Assembly (NCBI RefSeq): GCF_004349085.1
Contig: NZ_SMFM01000010.1
Coordinates: 1 to 64,000 of the forward strand
Direction: 5' to 3'
DNA length: 64,000 bases
DNA from: Flavobacterium caseinilyticum
GTDB lineage: Bacteria; Bacteroidota; Bacteroidia; Flavobacteriales; Flavobacteriaceae
Shown here: one piece after another, positions 15,280-23,995 of the stretch
Layout of the letters: each line of letters opens with the position of its first letter
Position numbering within the stretch: position 1 is the first letter of the stretch
Made by a program: the position numbers and the translations under genes
The notes under the pieces: model-generated
Database searches by the model: none
Seen by the model: the letters and a program-made list of their open reading frames with translations, nothing else
Told to the model about the DNA's origin: nothing

Positions 15280-16893
15280 TTATTTAATATAGTTAATCTC
15301 TACAGGCAGAGTTCCTTTGCATTTTGTGTCCGATAAAAGTTGTTCAGCAGCGACTTTCTGAAATTCTGAAAAATCCTGATACATTTGAATGATTCCTGAA
15401 GCATTTTTAAGTTTTGGAATAATTTGCAACACATAAGGATTTCCAAAAACATATAAAACACATTTTTGCGTACTAAATAAGTTTCCTAAAAACTGAAGTA
15501 CAGAATCTTCAATGTCAAAATTATTTAAAGGTTTTGCTTTTGGAACAAATAAGGAGACAATCACAGTATCATACTTGATTAATTCTGTTTTTAATTCATC
15601 CAATATCAAATCTCCGCCAGTTTCATAACTAAATTCCGGTGAAGACAAAGCATTAGACAAGCTCCTGAAAAATTCGTTGTCTGAATTTTTATAGATGCTT
15701 ATTTTGGCAAGAGTTCCGGTGTTTTTGGCATCAAAAACCGTCACAGTATTGTTGTTGTCTTTTATTTTTGTAATACAATTTTGAGCAATTTTTAGATTCA
15801 ATTTAGAAGTCGCTTCAAAATTAAAATCAGTTTCAGAAAGGTTTGGTAAACTTAGTATTTTATCCACAATTCCTGCTTTTTGTTTGCATTTCAAAATGCG
15901 TTGAAAACTGGCTTCAATTCTTTCAGGTTTTGCATTTTTTAGTATTTCCTGGATGCCTTCCGGAACATTTTCGGCGAAGCACAACACATCATTTCCGGCA
16001 TTAAAAGCTTCCCACTCCAATTGTCCTTTTTGGTCATATAATTTGGAAACGCTGTGCATATTCAACGCATCCGAAATAATCAATCCGTCGTAGCCTAATT
16101 GCTTTCGCAAAAGTGTTTCAATCACTGATTTTGATAAGGTTGCCGAAGTGTCTTTTCCTTCGTTCAAAGCAGGAACAGCCAAATGACCAATCATAATCGA
16201 ATCGACATCATTCTCGATTCCTTTTAGGAACGGAACTAGTTCATTGGCTAATAATTCTTCCAATGTTTCTTTTAAAATCGGTAATCCTAAATGCGAATCA
16301 ACATTGGTATTTCCGTGTCCTGGAAAATGTTTGAGACATCCTAAAATCCCGACATCATTCATTCCTCTAAGATATTCCAGCGCAAAATCAGCTACTTTTT
16401 CTTTATTTTGACCAAAAGAACGGTACCCAATTACAGGATTATTTGGATTATTATTGATATCCGCCAACGGCGCCAAATTATAATGGATTCCAACTGATTG
16501 TAAGTCCAAACCAATTTGTTTTCCAACTTCGTAAACCAAATTTTTTTCGCTGTTTGGTAATGCGCCAAGTGTAATCGCATACGGATATTGAGGTGTTTTT
16601 TCGACGCGCATTGCTAAACCCCATTCGGCATCAATGCTCATTAGTAAAGGAGTAGTTGCACAATTTTGATATCTGACGATGAGTTCTTTTAAACGTCGAA
16701 AACTGTCATCATTAAATACTATTTTTTTCTTGGTTTCATAATTCGTTGCAGCGCTGGCTCGGCTGTGAAAAAAAGTCAATCCACCTATATTATGTTCTTT
16801 GATTAAACGTTCGGTAGCTTGAATATTTTCTTCGGTATCATTGATGAAAACCGCAGGAAAGAAAAATTGTCCTATTTTTTGTTCTAATGTCAT
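15280..16893 (-). CDS. nagZ: Glycoside hydrolase family 3, NagZ-like beta-N-acetylglucosaminidase
   Basis: The catalytic part is at residues 1 to about 345 with GLTFFHS, SIDAEWGLAMRV, the GH3 hallmark KHFPGHGNTNVDSHLGLP (His-Asp dyad loop of NagZ) and the nucleophile region GLIISDALNMHSVS. An extra domain of about 190 residues follows, as in many flavobacterial GH3 enzymes. No signal peptide is seen, matching cytosolic NagZ, which removes GlcNAc from imported anhydromuropeptides. It lies in front of an AmpG-like permease, a GH10-like protein and NagX on the same strand, which strongly supports peptidoglycan recycling rather than general chitobiose hydrolysis. Confidence 0.9.
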   Translation of the reverse strand: MTLEQKIGQFFFPAVFINDTEENIQATERLIKEHNIGGLTFFHSRASAATNYETKKKIVFNDDSFRRLKELIVRYQNCATTPLLMSIDAEWGLAMRVEKTPQYPYAITLGALPNSEKNLVYEVGKQIGLDLQSVGIHYNLAPLADINNNPNNPVIGYRSFGQNKEKVADFALEYLRGMNDVGILGCLKHFPGHGNTNVDSHLGLPILKETLEELLANELVPFLKGIENDVDSIMIGHLAVPALNEGKDTSATLSKSVIETLLRKQLGYDGLIISDALNMHSVSKLYDQKGQLEWEAFNAGNDVLCFAENVPEGIQEILKNAKPERIEASFQRILKCKQKAGIVDKILSLPNLSETDFNFEATSKLNLKIAQNCITKIKDNNNTVTVFDAKNTGTLAKISIYKNSDNEFFRSLSNALSSPEFSYETGGDLILDELKTELIKYDTVIVSLFVPKAKPLNNFDIEDSVLQFLGNLFSTQKCVLYVFGNPYVLQIIPKLKNASGIIQMYQDFSEFQKVAAEQLLSDTKCKGTLPVEINYIK

Positions 16894-17055
16894 TTTGAAG
16901 TGAATATGAAATTAATTTTAACATATAAGTCATTTAAGTCAAACTATTTAGAATAAATAATTAAAGAATAATAACTACAAAAACAGTTGTTTTGTAAGAG
17001 ACTTACTTAAATAAATTTACATGACTTATATGTTTGAAAAAAAAAGCTAGTTTGT

Positions 17056-18324
17056 TTATTCTTGTACAGCTTTTTTTCCAAAATCAGCCGGAAAAATTAA
17101 GAGTCGCGATAATATTATTCCTGGAATGGTCGCTATAAATACCCAAATAAAGAAATTTCCATATCCCAAATATTCCTGAATATAACCGCTTAACATTCCC
17201 GGAAGCATCATCCCCAAAGCCATAAATCCGGTTGCGATAGAGTAGTGAGACGTCTTAGATTCGCCATCGGCAACATAAATCAAGTACATCATAAACGCAG
17301 CAAAACCAAAACCATATCCAAATTGTTCCGCAATTACCGTTAAATAAACATAAAAAACGGAAGTTGGGTGAAAATGAGAAAGCAATATAAATCCTATTAT
17401 CGGTAAGTGCATGGCTAAAATCATCGGTAACATCCATTTGCCAAGCCCTCCTTTTGAAATGGCTATTCCGCCAAGAATTCCGCCTATTACCAGCGCAGCA
17501 ACTCCAAATGTTCCATAAATGATACCTACATCTTCGGTGGTGAGTCCCATGCCGCCTTTTGTTTTATCATCTATTAAAAAAGGAGTTAACATTTTTAATA
17601 ATTGAGATTCTCCTAATCTGAAAAGAAGGATAAACGATAATATGATTCCGATTTGTTTCTTTTGAAAAAAGGTTTTAAAAACAGCTGCAAAACTTTGTTT
17701 GTTTTCCTTTTCGACTGTAACTTTTGTTTCTTCTACTTTTGGAGTGGTCAAAAAATTATAGATAGTCAGGAAAGCCATAATCAAAGCTACAGCTATCATC
17801 GTGTAGGACCAAGCTTTGCTTTTGTCTCCATATTTCTGCTCCAGAAAACCACCCAGAATTACGATTAATCCATTGGCGGTAAGCATTGAAAGTCTGTAAA
17901 AAGTACTTCGGATTCCTAAGAAGAATGATTGCTGTTCTTTGGCCAAAGCCAACATATAAAATCCATCGCTTGCCACGTCATTTGACGCCGAAGCAAATGC
18001 CGCGACCCAAAATATTGCAAGGCTCAGTACAAAAAAATTACTCAGCGGAATGGTTAATCCCACAACCAAAAAGGCAACTGCAATCACCAATTGCATCGCA
18101 AGAAACCACTTTCTTTTAGTGGCATATAAATCTATAAAAGGACTCCACAATGGCTTAATAACCCAAGGCAAATATAGTAAGCTGGTGTACACTCCGATAT
18201 CTTCGTTATCGATGCCCAAACTTTTGTACATAATCACCGAAACGGATATAATGATGGCATACGGAAATCCGGATGCAAAATTTAATAACGGAATCCAATA
18301 CCAAGGGTTTTTGTCGTTTCTCAT
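17056..18324 (-). CDS. ampG: MFS permease, AmpG-like muropeptide transporter
   Basis: The 422-residue protein has 12 predicted membrane helices of MFS type, beginning with NPWYWIPLLNFASGFPYAII. The AmpG-typical GFASGFP-like motif and LPWVIKPLWSPFIDLYATKR at the second helix are present, together with ASASNDVASDGFYMLALAKE. AmpG imports GlcNAc-anhydroMurNAc peptides into the cytoplasm. Its neighbours (NagZ-like GH3 downstream, GH10-like hydrolase and NagX upstream on the same strand) support this role over that of a general sugar permease. A basic cytoplasmic loop (EETKVTVEKENKQSFAAVFK) divides the two halves. Confidence 0.85.
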   Translation of the reverse strand: MRNDKNPWYWIPLLNFASGFPYAIIISVSVIMYKSLGIDNEDIGVYTSLLYLPWVIKPLWSPFIDLYATKRKWFLAMQLVIAVAFLVVGLTIPLSNFFVLSLAIFWVAAFASASNDVASDGFYMLALAKEQQSFFLGIRSTFYRLSMLTANGLIVILGGFLEQKYGDKSKAWSYTMIAVALIMAFLTIYNFLTTPKVEETKVTVEKENKQSFAAVFKTFFQKKQIGIILSFILLFRLGESQLLKMLTPFLIDDKTKGGMGLTTEDVGIIYGTFGVAALVIGGILGGIAISKGGLGKWMLPMILAMHLPIIGFILLSHFHPTSVFYVYLTVIAEQFGYGFGFAAFMMYLIYVADGESKTSHYSIATGFMALGMMLPGMLSGYIQEYLGYGNFFIWVFIATIPGIILSRLLIFPADFGKKAVQE

Positions 18325-18351
18325 TTTTAGCGAATTATATTCGATTAAATT

Positions 18352-19884
18352 TTATAGCGTAAAGTTCACTAAAGTAGCTTCACTTTCATTACCATAAAAA
18401 TCAATGAATGTAATGGCGCAGGTTGTATTTTTATCTAATTTATAAGTTGGAATCACAACCTCAACAGTGTCGGTATCCTCTTTAAATGCTATTTTGTCAA
18501 TAATTTGACTAGGATCATTTAAATCAATTTTTGAGTTGAATTTGGCCCCGTAAACCATAACATAGCGCACTTTACTGTACAAAGGATACGTGACATTAAA
18601 TCGTGATGAAATAGGATCTGTCAAAATGTTATTCGCTGTGGGAACAATAGCCATTGTTTTAATGGAATTTGGAACCACAGTAGGAAGAGCAGGATATTTA
18701 TATTGGTTTTCTGTTAATAATTTAGTTACATTTTGATTTCTATTCAAAAATGATTTGGCGCTAAAAAAAGCATTCCCCTGAATGTTCTTATACGATCGGG
18801 TGATGTCTATCTGATTCGGAATTTCCTTTGGATTGTTCCATCTTTTATCAGAATCTGTATTGATTTTATATGTTCCATTTCCAATGTAGATTGCGGTATT
18901 TGTTGAATTTTCAGACCACCAACGCAATAATTTTGAATAAGAAGCTTTTGGATGATCCATACTCCAATACAATTGTGGAACGAGGTAGTCAATCCATTTG
19001 TTTTCCATCCAGGCTAACGGATCAGCAAATAAATCATCATAATTAGTTTGTCCAGCTTCAGTTTCAGAACCTCTTGGATCCACTGATTTATTTCTCCATA
19101 CTCCAAATGGACTGATGCCAAATTGGACCCATGGTTTAATACTTTTTATTGAAAGGGAAACACATTTTACAAAATTATTCACATTCGAACGTCTCCAATC
19201 TTCAATGCTTGATCCGTTTCCATATTTTTTGAAAGAGGCGGTATCGTTAAATACCTCTCCTTTTATTCTGTACGGATAAAAGTAATCATCAAAATGTATC
19301 GCATCAATATCATATTTTTCCACAACTTCCTCTACAATAGCCAATAAATGGTTCTGAACTTCGGGTAATGCCGGATTGTAATAATATTTCCCGCCGTATT
19401 TAATCATCCAATCCGGATGCTTGAAAAAATCATGTTGCGGACTCAATAGCGACGTATTGTAATCCATCGTAGCTCTATATGGATTCATCCAGGCATGAAA
19501 CTCAAAACCTCTCGCATGCGTTTCAGCAATCATCCAAGCTAGTGTATCAAAATAAGGTTTTGGAGCCTGACCTTCTTTTCCGGTCAAAAAACGGGACCAT
19601 GGTGCTAATTCGGTTGGATAAAATGCATCTCCAACGCTTCTGATTTGGACAATTACAGCGTTATAATTCAGTTTTTTATAAGCGTCTAAAATTTCAATAT
19701 AATCTGCTTTTTGTTTGGCAACATTATCAGTACTCATTTTCGGCCAGTCAATATTTACTACGGTAGCAATCCAAACGGCTCTAAATTCATTTTTAGGATT
19801 TGTGACTTGCATCTGTGCTTTTACATTCAAAACCGAAAGTAAAAGAAACAAAATAAGTAATCCGATATGCTTGACATTCTTCAT
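18352..19884 (-). CDS. Exported GH10-like (DUF187/GHL10) glycoside hydrolase
   Basis: A signal peptide (residues 1-23, LLILFLLLSVLNVKAQ) precedes a GHL10 domain: NEFRAVWIATVVNIDWPK, YNAVIVQIRSVGDAFYPTEL, RGFEFHAWMNPYRAT, YDIDAIHFDDYFYPY and WVQFGISPFGVWRN. The family includes E. coli DigH, which cleaves denuded (peptide-free) peptidoglycan, and flavobacterial relatives that usually sit with AmpG and NagZ. A C-terminal region of about 130 residues with beta-sandwich character follows. No Cys lipobox is seen at the cleavage site, so it is likely periplasmic. Placed between ampG and nagX, it probably supplies soluble glycan fragments for uptake. Confidence 0.88.
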   Translation of the reverse strand: MKNVKHIGLLILFLLLSVLNVKAQMQVTNPKNEFRAVWIATVVNIDWPKMSTDNVAKQKADYIEILDAYKKLNYNAVIVQIRSVGDAFYPTELAPWSRFLTGKEGQAPKPYFDTLAWMIAETHARGFEFHAWMNPYRATMDYNTSLLSPQHDFFKHPDWMIKYGGKYYYNPALPEVQNHLLAIVEEVVEKYDIDAIHFDDYFYPYRIKGEVFNDTASFKKYGNGSSIEDWRRSNVNNFVKCVSLSIKSIKPWVQFGISPFGVWRNKSVDPRGSETEAGQTNYDDLFADPLAWMENKWIDYLVPQLYWSMDHPKASYSKLLRWWSENSTNTAIYIGNGTYKINTDSDKRWNNPKEIPNQIDITRSYKNIQGNAFFSAKSFLNRNQNVTKLLTENQYKYPALPTVVPNSIKTMAIVPTANNILTDPISSRFNVTYPLYSKVRYVMVYGAKFNSKIDLNDPSQIIDKIAFKEDTDTVEVVIPTYKLDKNTTCAITFIDFYGNESEATLVNFTL

Positions 19885-20028
19885 TATTGTTGTGTTTATT
19901 AAGTATTCAAAAATAGTTTTTTTAGTGAAATCAGCCCGTTAAAATCCAGATAAAATTTGACTTATTTTCCTGCTGCAATTTCTTTGCCGTTTTTTTAATA
20001 AATCAGTTAGTTGTATTACTTGATGGTA

Positions 20029-21300
20029 TCATACTTTGAAAATCATTTTGTTTTTATAAAAAAACCAGAGAATAAGAGACCAAAAAACGGCATAAGTTAA
20101 CGCATATGTCAGTGACGCATCCAACGGATTTTCAAAAATGGGCACAATCCAAAAGTTATAAATTAAATTCTGAAGATTGATTTCTTCAGCAGATATGTCT
20201 GGATTCTGAATTTTAATAGAGCTTAAAACCCTTGGAATAATTCCCGAAAAAAAGAACACAATCATAGGATTTACCCCCCAAATTAAAAAAAAAGTCGCCC
20301 ATTTTTTATAGTCTGCAATATCAATTGTGTAGTATAATATTGCTAAACATACTGTAGCGATACCAGCGGAATACAATACGTAAGAACTTGTCCAAAGCGA
20401 TTTGTTTATCGGAAAGATGATACTCCAGATTAAACCGATGATTATTAAACCAATACCTGTAATTCCAATTTTTTTGGCAATTTCAATTTTCGGAATTGGC
20501 AAGTTTAATATTTGCCCGATAAACATTCCTAAAATCCCGGTGGCTATCGCGGGTAAGGTGCTCAATATCCCTTCCGGATCCCAAGTTTTGGAATAACTCC
20601 ACATATGTCCGCTCAAAAGTAAATTGTCCAGCCAGGCAGCTAGGTTGGTGCCTTTTTCAAAATTTGCCGCGCCAAATCCCGGAACAGGGACAAAAGCCAT
20701 TAAAATCCAGTACGTCAGTAAAATCAATGCAGCAACTATAAGTTGTGTTTTTTGATTAGTCTTCAAATACAAAATAGCGATGAAGAAATAAACAATCCCT
20801 ATTCGCTGTAAAACGCCGGGAATCCGTACGTCCTGAAAAGCTTCTATTTGACTGTATGCCAAAAATAGTAATGTTGCAAAAACTGCAACAACGAAATATG
20901 TTTTAATTTTTAAAGAAAAGTTTCCTAAAAGCGCATAAGCCACTGCAAAAGTTATTACCAACCTGAGTATTAACAGAGAGATTCCTTCTAATCCAAATAA
21001 CTCTATTTTACTGAAAAAGTTTAAAAATAATCCTAAACAGAAAATCCGTAACGAGCGTACGAGAATTTTATTAAAAACGGCAAAGTCAAATTGTTTATCT
21101 GGCATTGCAAAAGGAATTGCGGTCCCCATAATAAAAATAAAAAACGGAAAAACTAAATCGGTAGGAGTACAGCCATGCCATTCGGCGTGTTTGAACGGCG
21201 GATAAATAGAACCCCAACTTCCCGGATTGTTTACAATAGTCATCAACAAAATGGTGAACCCTCTGAATACATCAAGTGATATTAAACGCTCTTTTGTCAT
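20029..21300 (-). CDS. nagX: NagX-like membrane N-acetyltransferase (DUF5009 / HGSNAT family)
   Basis: A 423-residue membrane protein with about 11 helices. The N-terminus RLISLDVFRGFTILLMTIVN and the motif KHAEWHGCTPTDLVFPFFIF identify the family related to human heparan-alpha-glucosaminide N-acetyltransferase; the conserved His in this motif is the presumed acyl carrier. In bacteria the genes are called nagX and occur with amino-sugar catabolism loci, which fits here: ampG, NagZ-like GH3 and the divergent nagB. It could acetylate glucosamine produced in the periplasm before uptake. It is the first gene of the minus-strand group and shares its upstream region with nagB. Confidence 0.85.
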   Translation of the reverse strand: MTKERLISLDVFRGFTILLMTIVNNPGSWGSIYPPFKHAEWHGCTPTDLVFPFFIFIMGTAIPFAMPDKQFDFAVFNKILVRSLRIFCLGLFLNFFSKIELFGLEGISLLILRLVITFAVAYALLGNFSLKIKTYFVVAVFATLLFLAYSQIEAFQDVRIPGVLQRIGIVYFFIAILYLKTNQKTQLIVAALILLTYWILMAFVPVPGFGAANFEKGTNLAAWLDNLLLSGHMWSYSKTWDPEGILSTLPAIATGILGMFIGQILNLPIPKIEIAKKIGITGIGLIIIGLIWSIIFPINKSLWTSSYVLYSAGIATVCLAILYYTIDIADYKKWATFFLIWGVNPMIVFFFSGIIPRVLSSIKIQNPDISAEEINLQNLIYNFWIVPIFENPLDASLTYALTYAVFWSLILWFFYKNKMIFKV

Positions 21301-21812
21301 TTTTAAAATTAGATTATTGGGTTAATTTAATCATTTTAAACGTATTAAATTAAGGATACTTAAATAGGCATTGACAATTTTATTTTACAATATACTGCTG
21401 AATTATTTACTGCATATATTCTCGAATTTTTTCTTTAGATAATTTATTTCCTTTCGTTGATTCATGTGGATTCTTTTTAAACTTCTTTGCTAATTATTCT
21501 TTTACGATATAAACGTAAATCATTGGATTCATATTCTTTTTTTAAGGATAAAGGAGTATTAGCGATGACTTGCATTATACGATTCTAATATTCATTTTAA
21601 ATTCTTGGATTTTCTGTGGCCTTTGTCAAAAATTGGAAATCAGATGTTTTACGATATTGCTAATAGAATCGTCTGTTTCCCGCTTAGTTACTGCAATATC
21701 TTTATCAAAAATACTTAATTTTTTTAAAAGTGTTAAAGCAATAGAAACATAAGTAAATAAGAGACAATTCTTTATATTTGTTGTGATAACTTTCTTAAAT
21801 ACACCAATAATT
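21301..21812. other. Divergent control region between nagX and nagB
   Basis: The 512-base gap is AT-rich with no credible gene. For nagB a TATATTTG box is at 21773-21780, 33 bases before the ATG. No clear -7 box or operator palindrome for nagX stands out, so no shared repressor site is claimed. Confidence 0.5.
21773..21780 (+). promoter_or_regulatory. Putative -7 box of nagB
   Basis: TATATTTG matches the Bacteroidetes -7 consensus TAnnTTTG, 32 bases upstream of the nagB ATG at 21813. A -33 TTG at the ideal distance is not obvious. Confidence 0.5.
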
Positions 21813-23738
21813 ATGAGTGCAATTCAAACTTTGACGTATGTAAAACCAGGAAAATACGAAACAACCCGATTTGAAAAAATTCATAATGAGATTTTTAAAA
21901 ATTCACAACAAGCTTCAGAGATTGTGGCGTTGGAAATTGCAGAATTAATAAGATCCAGACAGGCCAAAAATAAATTGTGCATTTTAGGTTTGGCGACTGG
22001 TTCCTCTCCCGTTAAAGTATATGAAGAATTGGTGCGAATGCACAAAGAGGAAGGACTCAGTTTTAATAATGTAGTGACTTTTAATTTGGATGAATATTAT
22101 CCAATGACTAAAGAGAATAATCAGAGCTATCATTATTTCATGCATCAGCATCTATTTAATCACATTGACATCAGTCCGGAAAATATTAATATTCCCGATG
22201 GAACCGTTGCAATTCAAAATCTGAATCAGTATTGTGTTGATTATGAAACGAAAATTAAAAAGGCAGGCGGACTGGATTTTCAGCTGTTGGGAATAGGTCG
22301 CACAGGTCACGTAGGATTTAATGAACCGGGTTCCCATATTAATTCAGGAACACGAATAATTACGCTGGATCATATTACAAGAGTTGACGCTTCATCGGAT
22401 TTCAACGGCATTGATAATGTTCCTAAACGAGCGATTACTATGGGAGTTTCGACTATCCTGGCTTCCAAAAGAATTGTGCTGATGGCCTGGGGACAAAATA
22501 AAGCCGAAATTATTAAGAGAACAGTTCAGGGAGATATCAATTCAGAAGTTCCCGCCACATTTTTGCAAAACCATACCAATACCACTTTTGTTTTAGATCA
22601 ATCTGCCGCTTCTGAACTAACCCGATTTAAAACGCCGTGGTTAGTGGATGACTGTATTTGGACCCCTGAATTAAAAAGTAAAGCAATTGTTTGGCTCTGC
22701 CAAGAAACAAAAAAATCAATATTAAAACTGACAGATAGAGATTATAACAATAACGGAATGTCTGATTTATTGGCACAAGAAGGATCTGCCTATGACTTGA
22801 ATATTAATATGTTTAATGTTTTGCAGCATACTATTACAGGATGGCCCGGAGGAAAACCCAACACGGATGATTCCAACAGACCTGAAAGAGCCAATCCTGC
22901 CAAGAAAAGAGTAATCCTTTTTAGCCCGCATCCGGATGATGATGTGATTTCTATGGGAGGTACTTTTTCTAAATTGATAAAGCAGGGACATGAGGTACAT
23001 GTGGTGTATCAAACATCAGGAAACATAGCTGTTACAGATGATGAAGCATTAAAATTTGCTGAAGTTGCTAACGATTTCATAGGAAACAATGAAGGTATAA
23101 TCAATTTTCCGAACATCATTAATTTCTTAAACAATAAATCAGAAAATCAGACGGATTCGCAGGACGTGAGAAAATTGAAAGGATTGATCCGACGCCGCGA
23201 ATCGCACGCAGCAACAAGATATATCGGACTGGAAGCTAAAAACATTCATTTTCTCGATATGCCTTTTTATGAAACCGGTCAAATAAAAAAGAGTCCAATA
23301 GGTGCAGACGACATCGCAATGGTCGCCGCCATTATTGAAAAAATAAAACCGCATCAAATCTTTGCCGCGGGTGATTTATCTGATCCGCATGGCACTCATA
23401 AGGTTTGCTTAAATGCGATACTTAGCGCGATGAAACAGCTCAAGCCGAATCCATTCATGAATGATTGCTGGTTGTGGTTGTATAGCGGTGCTTGGCATGA
23501 GTGGGAAATTCACGATATTGATATGGCAGTTCCACTAAGTCCGGAAGAAGTTTTACTGAAAAGACATGCTATTTTATACCATCAATCCCAAAAAGACAGA
23601 GTGATGTTTCAAGGAAACGACTCCAGAGAATTTTGGGTACGTGCCGAAGACCGGAACAAGCATACTGCAAAGCTCTATGATGATTTGGGATTAGCTGAAT
23701 ATCAGGCTATGGAGGCCTTTAAACGTTTTGATTACTAA
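21813..23738 (+). CDS. nagB: Glucosamine-6-phosphate deaminase fused to a PIG-L/LmbE deacetylase domain
   Basis: ATG 21813 gives 641 residues; the frame continues upstream to a GTG, but MSAIQTLTYVKPGKYETTRF is the usual family start. Residues to about 350 are NagB: LATGSSPVKVYEEL, NLDEYYPM, LLGIGRTGHVGFNEPGS and the lid region. They convert glucosamine-6-P to fructose-6-P and ammonia. Residues about 375 to 600 are a PIG-L/LmbE fold with the metal motif SPHPDDDVISMGG and a later DPHGTHK. The two-domain form is typical of Bacteroidetes. The natural substrate of the deacetylase part is unknown to me; GlcNAc derivatives are likely. A weak hairpin (23753-23781) follows. Confidence 0.93.
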   Translation: MSAIQTLTYVKPGKYETTRFEKIHNEIFKNSQQASEIVALEIAELIRSRQAKNKLCILGLATGSSPVKVYEELVRMHKEEGLSFNNVVTFNLDEYYPMTKENNQSYHYFMHQHLFNHIDISPENINIPDGTVAIQNLNQYCVDYETKIKKAGGLDFQLLGIGRTGHVGFNEPGSHINSGTRIITLDHITRVDASSDFNGIDNVPKRAITMGVSTILASKRIVLMAWGQNKAEIIKRTVQGDINSEVPATFLQNHTNTTFVLDQSAASELTRFKTPWLVDDCIWTPELKSKAIVWLCQETKKSILKLTDRDYNNNGMSDLLAQEGSAYDLNINMFNVLQHTITGWPGGKPNTDDSNRPERANPAKKRVILFSPHPDDDVISMGGTFSKLIKQGHEVHVVYQTSGNIAVTDDEALKFAEVANDFIGNNEGIINFPNIINFLNNKSENQTDSQDVRKLKGLIRRRESHAATRYIGLEAKNIHFLDMPFYETGQIKKSPIGADDIAMVAAIIEKIKPHQIFAAGDLSDPHGTHKVCLNAILSAMKQLKPNPFMNDCWLWLYSGAWHEWEIHDIDMAVPLSPEEVLLKRHAILYHQSQKDRVMFQGNDSREFWVRAEDRNKHTAKLYDDLGLAEYQAMEAFKRFDY

Positions 23739-23752
23739 AAAAATTTTTTAAA

Positions 23753-23781
23753 CAAGTTGGGTAGAATTATTACCCAACTTG
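23753..23781 (+). terminator. Hairpin after nagB
   Basis: CAAGTTGGGTA pairs with TACCCAACTTG across a 7-base loop. There is only a weak T-run afterwards, so it may be a partial terminator or mRNA 3' end. Confidence 0.5.
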
Positions 23782-23959
23782 CCTACAATCCCAATTAAAT
23801 TACTTTTTATATCTGTTAATTTCGTTTTTAATCATGTTTTACAAGTCTCCAAATATTTATATTTTCTTTTGTTTATTTGAATGAGGCTTATTTCGCAAAA
23901 GGAAATAGTAAACTTCAAGAATTATTACTAAAATCATTAAATTATAATTCGCGATAATT

Positions 23960-23967
23960 TATATTTG
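23960..23967 (+). promoter_or_regulatory. Putative -7 box of the FAD/Fe-S dehydrogenase gene
   Basis: TATATTTG fits the TAnnTTTG consensus, 28 bases upstream of the ATG at 23996. No good -33 TTG is visible. Confidence 0.45.
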
Positions 23968-23995
23968 TGAAAATAATAGCAATTTACTCCACAAA

